In this document: positions 57,981 through 64,000 of the stretch, piece after piece | Position numbering within the stretch: position 1 is the stretch's first letter | Layout: every line of letters starts with the position of its first letter | Notes under the pieces: generated by a model | Seen by the model: only the letters and a program-made list of their open reading frames with translations | Database searches by the model: none | What the model was told of the DNA's origin: nothing | NCBI GenBank assembly: GCA_964059195.1 | Contig: CAXKWD010000005.1 | Span: 141,881,686 to 141,945,685, forward strand | DNA length: 64,000 nucleotides | Reading direction: 5' to 3' | Source of the DNA: Ectobius pallidus | Taxonomy: Eukaryota > Arthropoda > Insecta > Blattodea > Ectobiidae | Position numbers and translations under genes: made by a program

Positions 57981-58951
57981 CTGACAGTTGATAGTATTTT
58001 TATCAAAGCTCTGTACTCTTTCAGTAATGCTTTAAATTAAGAATGGCAAATGTTCCATTGCTTAGAGTGAAATTGACAAATTTCTTCTTTAATCAGTTCA
58101 ATTCATTCGTCTTTGGCAAGTTGAATAGGGTCCCTATTCCACCTGTTTATAACTAATCATTATAATCCTGCATAATATGATTCAGGGATGGGATATTTTC
58201 AAGTTTATCACCATTTAAACATTATGTACGTTTTAGTTGGTTGAATTGAAAAGTTTCAGGTAAGAAATTTCATTTAGTGCCAAACCCAAAAACAATGAAA
58301 TTTTGTCTGACTGAAGAAATTTATATTATATTACTTATAGTTACAGTACCATATACATTTACATAAATACAGTGTGTCCACGAAATGAGTGCAGATTTTT
58401 TCTTGTGGTGACTGGGAACATCCATACAAGTATTTTAATACAATGAACCTTGGAGCGGAAATTCCTTATCCGGGCGTGCAACGTTTGTACAGCCACGCAC
58501 CCTTACAGAATTACAGGTCCTCGGCTAATTCAATGCTACCATTCGCGCCAGTGGTGCGAGCAGTCCGAGTTAAAATCCTGGCAAAAACCTCCGAATTTGT
58601 GTAACCAGTGGTTCGTGGCGCCTGAAAACTAAACGGCCTCCACCAATTCAGAAAACTCCCTTAAACTTTTGAGCGTGCCTGCCTATGGTACGGACATAAA
58701 AAGAAAACAAAGAACTGAAAAATTATCTACAGTAGTAGGGACAGCTAAAAGACAGGCAGAAGTAAAACCATAATTTAAAAAGAAAGTGGGAATAGCTCGA
58801 TAGCGCTCAAGCCAGTGAGGTTTGTTCCGCGCCGTCCCAAGCTGCGGAAAACGAAAAAGGAACGATTATCACAGTAATGAAATTTCTCAGCGCAGGAAGA
58901 AATTTAATATGCCTCATAGTGAAAAGCGTGCTATTCATTATGCAGCTTGTA

Positions 58952-59216
58952 AATTCTAGCATGATAGGGAAAAAGCGAATAAGTCAAAAAACCAAAGTTT
59001 CAAGAGAGACAAAAAACAACTTATTTCCACAGCATTGTTACAATATTTAGTTCAGCCCACCCAGATAGTTTTACAGACTATCTTACACTAAGTAAAAATA
59101 TCTAGGTGGGCTGAACTAAATATTGTCACAATGCTGTGGAAATAAATTGTTTTTTTTGTCTCTCTTGAAAATGTTGTTTTCTGACTTATTCGCTTTTTCC
59201 CTATCATGCTAGAATT
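58952..59216. mobile_element. Hairpin MITE with about 110-bp arms
   Basis: AATTCTAGCATGATAGGG and its complement begin arms that stay nearly perfectly inverted through GCGAATAAGTC, GAGAGACAAAAAACAA and CAATATTTAGTTCAGCCCAC, to a loop near 59085. One of the longest and least diverged inverted repeats in the window, so probably young. It lies in the first intron of the microexon gene. Confidence 0.85.
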
Positions 59217-59570
59217 AATATAACTGTTCTTAAGCTATTACTGAGACTAAATGCCACTGACCTAGAATTTAGCTGCTACTACTTACCTCCAGCAGCTTTG
59301 TTACCCTTCCATCCTTTCGCAAAATTTCATTTCACTAAGTCTGATGCTTTGTTTCCAATAATTTACTAAGGTAAGTCCTACTAATACTGAGTTTACTCAT
59401 CAATGTATATTTATCATCGTTTTAGGCCTATCCTATAGGAAATACCACACCGGCGTTTCGTCTCTAATCCATAGGCTACTCTGCCATCTGCTGAGTTTAG
59501 TCTGCAGGTACATTTTTGTGATGGCACGGGGATCAAGAATTTATCGAGTTTAGAAAAAGTGTGTACTTAC

Positions 59571-59615
59571 GACTCCACTGAGGCCTTTTCCTCTGGTGCA
59601 CGCGCAGTTCGCCAT
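59571..59615 (-). CDS. Microexon gene: first coding exon
   Basis: ATG in the context atctgagATGG opens MANCACTRGKGLSGV and ends in phase 0 at a very good donor (GTC|gtaagtac). It joins in frame to SSPVELL at 57980. The CpG-containing, less AT-rich surroundings (59560-59700) suit a promoter-proximal exon. No signal peptide. Confidence 0.6.
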
Positions 59616-60217
59616 CTCAGATGTTGCCTACTCTTTAAGGACACAGGTTACCATGGATAGACCTGCGGTAAGCAGTGTTGCCCTTAAGAGCAAATAGTAA
59701 AAAAAAAAGTGTTACAGCATCAACAGCATATTGACAATATCAACATGCCTCATTGCAGTGATATATTACACGCTTTCTCATACACATATCTAATAGTATT
59801 TTGCAATAAGTTGTTTACAATTGTATAATTTGGTAACAGGTGAAGTAAAAAAATGGAACACTGATTCTATCCTATTTCTGTGTCCTGTACTGTGCTAGCT
59901 CTATATTACTATTCGCGCGTGGTTTATTTACAAAGAACAGTAGATTTTACAATATGGGATATAGATACAACTCTAGCCTTGCTGTTTATTTCTATTCTAT
60001 TGTATGTTTTGCGTTTTTTATTAGTCTCTGTACAGCTTGCTGTAAAAATTTCATTCTCCTTGCTTTAAATGTGTAGATCCCATTCAGTTCTGAATATACA
60101 CAAATACAGTAAAAAATTAAAGTATGGGAAAATTACTTTAACTATTAGCATGATATTTAAATGAAAATGTGAATATGAAGCCTCATCAGAAGTATCCAGC
60201 CTTATAACTGATGCTTT

Positions 60218-60678
60218 TTGTAAGACCGCGTTAATCCGGCACGCATCAGAAATCGATGCTTTTCCCGTAGGCTATTTTGAGGGGAAAATTCAGCTTTGAA
60301 CGGAGTCGGACGCGTTCGGGAGATATGTAGGCCTAACGTAACAGTTTTTATGTGATTAAAATTAACTTGTTCTTGGTTTTTCAAAGTCGTTGTGCTTTTT
60401 TAATTCATAATAGGCCAACAAAAATTAGACTGTTAAATTGAACTTTGCTGAAACTTTGAGCCCTAAACTGATTTAACTGTGTAGTACAGTATTTTATTTT
60501 CAGTTCAGTTTTGTTTTTAAAGTTTATATTTTTGTTGTGTTTATTATTATTCGGTTTTGTACGTTAAAACTGCAGTTTTTATGTACAGCTCCTGGTTTAA
60601 ACCAGGTTTTAAACATGTTCTTGATAATCTGGGATTGATAGATCCCTGAGAATGCCGGATTATCAAGGTCCTACTGTA
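60218..60678. mobile_element. Decayed pogo-like element
   Basis: The ends TGTAAGACCGCGTTAATCCGGC and the complement of GCCGGATTATCAAGGTCCTAC are imperfectly inverted. No transposase inside. Confidence 0.45.
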
Positions 60679-60731
60679 GTATTTTTAATACAGAAAGAAA
60701 TAATGCTAATTTTGACCAAAGAGGTAAATAT

Positions 60732-60780
60732 TTAACCTTTTACCCCCTTGAGTGTTCCCCTGGGGGAACACTCATAGCGT
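60732..60780. other. TTAA-adjacent hairpin, possible piggyBac-type end
   Basis: TTAACCTTTTACC is followed by an almost perfect palindrome GAGTGTTCCCC-TG-GGGGAACACTC. A TTAA plus CCTTT start and a nearby hairpin resemble a piggyBac-like terminus, but no second end was found. Confidence 0.35.
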
Positions 60781-60943
60781 CTCCATCTAACTTTCCCAAT
60801 CGTTTTACCTTAGTTAGAACACGTTTAACAGCTTTATCAATAGAGGAAGTGCTCAAGTGCGATGGGCATAGGCCCTAACGCACTTCGTAAATGGGCTTAT
60901 GAAATTAAGAATCAAATAACTTTCAACTGAACTGTTCAAATGT

Positions 60944-60949
60944 TTTATT
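60944..60949 (-). promoter_or_regulatory. Poly(A) signal of the Ser/Glu-rich gene
   Basis: AATAAA on the minus strand about 75 nt past the stop codon at 61025. Confidence 0.5.
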
Positions 60950-61024
60950 TAAATGGCGCCAAATGTTTGCTCAGCATCACCAGGTCTGTCGAACTCTGTA
61001 TCTTCAGTTTCTTCTGTCGGTGCC

Positions 61025-61568
61025 TTAGGCGTTGTTGGAAGATCTAGAGCCGGGGAGTTTAGGGTCCTCAGGTGTGTTTTCATTAGCTGGATTTACAGAT
61101 GAAGCCAAATCCTCACAATTTTCTTCTCCCAAATTCATAAGTACTGAAGCATATTGGGAATTTTCTTCTGTCGGATTTAAAGGCAGAGAGGACTTCTGGG
61201 AATTTTCTTCCGATGCAGTAACAGTTAATGTTCCTGTACTATCAGATGCATTTAAGTCGAACTCCTTACTTGCAATAGTGCACAAATTACCTGTAGATTC
61301 TCTAAGGTCTAACTTTTCCATTTTATCGGCAACGTCAGATTCACCTTCAGAAATCTCTTCTGTTTGATCTTTGGATTCTGTTCGATCTTTGGATTCTGTT
61401 TGATCGTTGGATTCTGTTTGATCGTTGGATTCAGAAGTTTCTGACACTTCCGACGATGTCTGAGAGAGCGTCCTCGACACTAATCCTTTAAAGGCTATAT
61501 CCGTGCTGTCCACCTTTGCAAAAGCCACTTGCTGTGAAGGCCGAACGTCCTCTTTCCCGCTTACTGCC
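61025..61568 (-). CDS. Ser/Glu-rich repeat protein: last exon
   Basis: The reading begins after the acceptor gaaattttcag with the third base of a codon, continuing AVSGKEDVRPSQQVAFAKVD. It then has four hexapeptide repeats (ESNDQT, ESNDQT, ESKDRT, ESKDQT), a short helical stretch (VADKMEKLDLRES) and a second repeat zone built on xEENSQ/GEENCE words, ending RSSNNA. Strongly acidic and probably disordered; function unknown. The ATG at 61603 would also give an open frame, but phase agreement with 62796 and the acceptor favour splicing. AATAAA follows at 60944. Confidence 0.65.
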
Positions 61569-61696
61569 CTGAAAATTTCATGATTAATTATAATTAAAGC
61601 CATAACGAACTATCTGAACTTAAATGACTATCTACTAAGCATGCATGGGGTGGCCGATTGATGACGTAGAGTTGGAAATTCTATGTAGCTTAATAA

Positions 61697-61880
61697 TAGG
61701 GCAAGGCATTTGATGATTTTGCATCTTTTTCACATGAAGGTTGAAAGGTAGCTAAAATAAGTAGGCCTATAATGATTTAATTGATTAATTAAGGACAATT
61801 TGTTTTGACATTATTTTGCATTTTTCATTTTCAAGAGATAAGTTTTTTTTTAAAAATGTTTTGGTCATTTCCGGCATTTT
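61697..61880. mobile_element. hAT fragment, one end only
   Basis: TAGGGCAAGGCATTTGATGA, then 'ttttgcatctttttcacatg' and 'tttcattttcaagagataag', matches the right end (reverse complement) of the hAT at 35682-36841. It lies in the intron of the Ser/Glu-rich gene. Confidence 0.75.
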
Positions 61881-62795
61881 TTTTTTTACAGATTTTAAAA
61901 CTAAAGCATTGCGTTTTGTTATATTTATAATTTTTCATGATTATTTCTGTCTTTAATGCTCGTTTATTATAATTTTATAAGTAAATAACGTCCACAGGAA
62001 ACAAAGGAAACTTGTAGCATAACTGCTAACCGTGTTTTGAAGAAATGTGCATTTTGAACTGCACTACATTTCTAAGAAATCCTCAAGTGGAACCAGAATT
62101 TAATATCAGGGCGGATAAAATGTTTCACATAATGGGCCTATTAATTTAATATACTTGTTTTATTAAAATATATTACATATTCAATAAGTTTTCAGTTTTT
62201 ATTATATAAAATTTAAGTGTCTAGTTTCAATTTGCAGGCTAATTCTATTGTTTTAATTGCCTATTGTTAGAAATCCAGGTCAATTTTAATCCAACAGAAA
62301 GGAGTACCAGGAGCAATCCTGGGGGGTAGAGGCGACCGGTGCTGCCAACCTTACCACCTTCACATTCCGAATATCTAAAAGCTGAGAGCCTCAACCTCTA
62401 GGATCCCTTAGAGCCTACACGGTCTGTATAGATAATACTTTACTTTTGACCTACAACTCATAATTATTATGTGAAATACTGGTATATGATATAAACAAAA
62501 TAAGATAACATCAAGATTTCATTGAAAAGGCATTTCCTTTATCAAGAAGAAAAATTGTATATGAATTTTACTTTATTTTCAGATTATTATTTACGATTTA
62601 AAAGATCGGTCCGCCAATCAACTTCTGGAGACAATAATAGCCCTTGAATCGCTTGAATTTTGGAACACCTGCTTTGGACATAGACACAAAATAATAAAGG
62701 GAGATATCCATTCCTAATCACCCGTACTCAACGAGGAAATGGGCTTGGGAATTCTGGGAGGATTTCTTCTGTTTGAGATCTTACTGGTTACTCAC

Positions 62796-62947
62796 TTGTT
62801 TGCAGCTTCCTCTGCCATGATTTCTGCTTTGGCACACACTTCAGCCACTAGTCTAATAGCCAGCAAAACTACTTTTGTCTCCTCGGCCTCGGCTTCCTGC
62901 CAAACTCTCTCCTCGGCTTCGTCTTCCGTTTCAGGACATGCTCTCAG
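62796..62947 (-). CDS. Ser/Glu-rich repeat protein: upstream exon
   Basis: The minus-strand reading PETEDEAEERVWQEAEAEE, then LLAIRLVAEVCAKAEIMAEE and AANK, ends at the donor AACAA|gtgagtaa. Its two leftover bases combine with the first base at 61568 to give Lys, so the exons join in frame. The open frame runs back to a stop at 62948-62950, and no good acceptor is visible, so the true left limit is uncertain. Either translation starts at the internal ATG (62818, MAEEAANK) or a weak acceptor lies within this stretch. Confidence 0.5.
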
Positions 62948-63136
62948 TCACTGTGGGATCTCATCGGTATCCATGGAATCGCTGTACCATTATTATCGCT
63001 CTGTTGCATCGGTTCTAAACCTTTTCATACGATTTCCCTCAATTTACAGTGTTTCTAAGGATAACGCCACATCTTAAAGCTATCAAATAATTTTATTCCC
63101 ATTTCCCTTAGTATCCATATAAATCAACACGCTATA

Positions 63137-63402
63137 TGAGGGGTCTGTTAGCAAATCCGGCAATCTCCATTTTGAAAAAAAAGATGGAGATGCTAACCTC
63201 TAATGATTGTTTAATGTATTTTCAGTTACATATTTATTTTATGTTTTACAAATCCGTCTTCCCAAATAAGGGAGGAACTCAGATTTACCACACATAGGCT
63301 ACACTAAATATGTACCAGGAAATGACTTAAAATTTCACTGGAAGTTAACACCTCTATATTTTATCAAAATGGAGATTGACGATTTGATAACAGACCACAC
63401 TA
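63137..63402. mobile_element. MITE with about 35-bp inverted ends
   Basis: GGTCTGTTAGCAAATC and, further in, CAATCTCCATTTTGA are mirrored at the right end as TCAAAATGGAGATTG and GATTTGATAACAGACC. No coding potential; target duplication unclear. Confidence 0.7.
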
Positions 63403-63597
63403 ATGTTAAAAAAACCTAAGAGAAACCCTTTCTTTTTTAAAATGCATCATTACAGGAAGTAGTTTCAAAAGCAGTAGGTTTTCTGACTACAAACTGTTTG
63501 TCACAGAAAAAAAACTTGAAAAGATATAGTGACTGTGACACTATCACTATTCTTTAAAATGCGTATGCTGTATAGTGTACCAATATTAAGAGAGACG

Positions 63598-63823
63598 CTA
63601 GTGGAATTTCAGACGCTTCTGATGGCAGCTCTGCTCTCGAGCCAATCGATTACACGCCATGGCATCTAAAGCATATCGTGAAGTTATATCTACCTCATTT
63701 TTTTCTTTCAACAAATCACAAACCAGGTAATTCAGTAACAATATTGCTGCATTGTATATATCGTCATTTTGGTCACGTGTATACGTAATATCAGTGTTGT
63801 ATTTTAAGGTGATGTCCAATTTT
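63598..63823 (-). CDS. Candidate terminal coding exon (weak)
   Basis: After the acceptor gttactggtacag the minus-strand frame reads KLDITLKYNTDITYTRDQND, then AAILLLNYLVCDLLKEKNEV and SRYALDAMACNRLAREQ, to a stop at 63598. The balanced composition and helical pattern look like a folded protein, not chance. Family not recognised; other exons would lie right of the window. Confidence 0.4.
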
Positions 63824-64000
63824 CTGTACCAGTAACTGGAGAGACATGTTCTATGTTATTTGTTGATATCTGTACTGCGTAAATGAAACCTGGGAGGAGG
63901 GTTCAAGGTTTGCGCCCCGCTTACTCAAAATTTCAGTGAGATTCCGGTGCTCGTATTTTTAAATTGTGAATTTTATTCGAAATACTTAGCGTATTCACAC

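Noticed and set aside
58372..58640. CAGTGTGTCC-like start of another IS630-type element
   Set aside because: Only one possible end is visible and no transposase residues follow.
61032..61367. 111-codon + strand open frame
   Set aside because: Antisense shadow of the Ser/Glu-rich exon 61025-61568.
62739..63077. 112-codon + strand open frame with a hydrophobic start
   Set aside because: It overlaps the minus-strand exon 62796-62947 antisense. Ala/Ser-rich as expected from a Glu-rich complement, and the apparent signal peptide has no support.
1..64000. CRISPR array, phage, operon or defence-system signature
   Set aside because: None seen. All evidence points to animal nuclear DNA, and direct repeats are satellites, microsatellites or transposon copies.

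Overview
The window is insect nuclear DNA: AT-rich, gene-poor, with introns from hundreds of bases to several kilobases, GT-AG splice sites, AATAAA signals and dense, decayed transposable elements. The LINE reverse-transcriptase fragments, the tRNA-derived SINEs and the frequent 'taggcctac'-type words resemble what I know of blattodean (cockroach/termite) genomes, possibly Periplaneta. That placement is inference. No bacterial, viral or CRISPR feature was seen.

Five or six host genes can be supported. (1) On the + strand at 1085-5430 are the last two visible exons of a large, basic and acidic-rich nuclear (chromatin-like) protein whose 5' exons lie to the left. (2) At 20942-21242 (+) is a small acidic protein with three 12-residue repeats. 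(3, 4) Two diverged paralogues of a leucine-rich-repeat protein lie on the + strand at 30751-32262 and 44650-46014. In each, the whole coding sequence sits in one exon whose ATG begins 1 nt after a splice acceptor. (5) On the minus strand, from 59615 down to 47868, is a multi-exon gene assembled here from short exons. Its middle exons are all phase 0 and a multiple of three, and encode Gly/Ser/Arg-rich segments; one of them has been tandemly duplicated with its flanking introns. (6) On the minus strand at about 62947-60944 is a two-exon Ser/Glu-rich gene. Weaker exon candidates lie at 37705-37979 and 63598-63823 (minus).

The rest is mostly mobile DNA, often with termini and target-site duplications still readable. 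It includes a mariner fold-back (5445-6137), an IS630/Tc1-type element carrying a nested MITE (12442-13449), two hAT elements with 8-bp duplications (13857-15019, 35682-36841) and a LINE interrupted by two tandem Helitrons with a recoverable empty site (25406-28080). It also includes a 517-bp element with repeated TTCGCAAAGY motifs (23385-23901), a mariner interrupted by an AT-rich tandem array (34150-35330), a PIF/Harbinger MITE (38847-39403), a pogo-like element (46840-47564), two SINE copies with 13-14 bp duplications, and several hairpin MITEs.

The genes show no operon-like link. The LRR pair is a dispersed duplicate about 14 kb apart. I found no convincing new multi-gene system. The best candidates for something undescribed are the microexon gene at 48-60 kb, the LRR pair, and the TTCGCAAAGY element.
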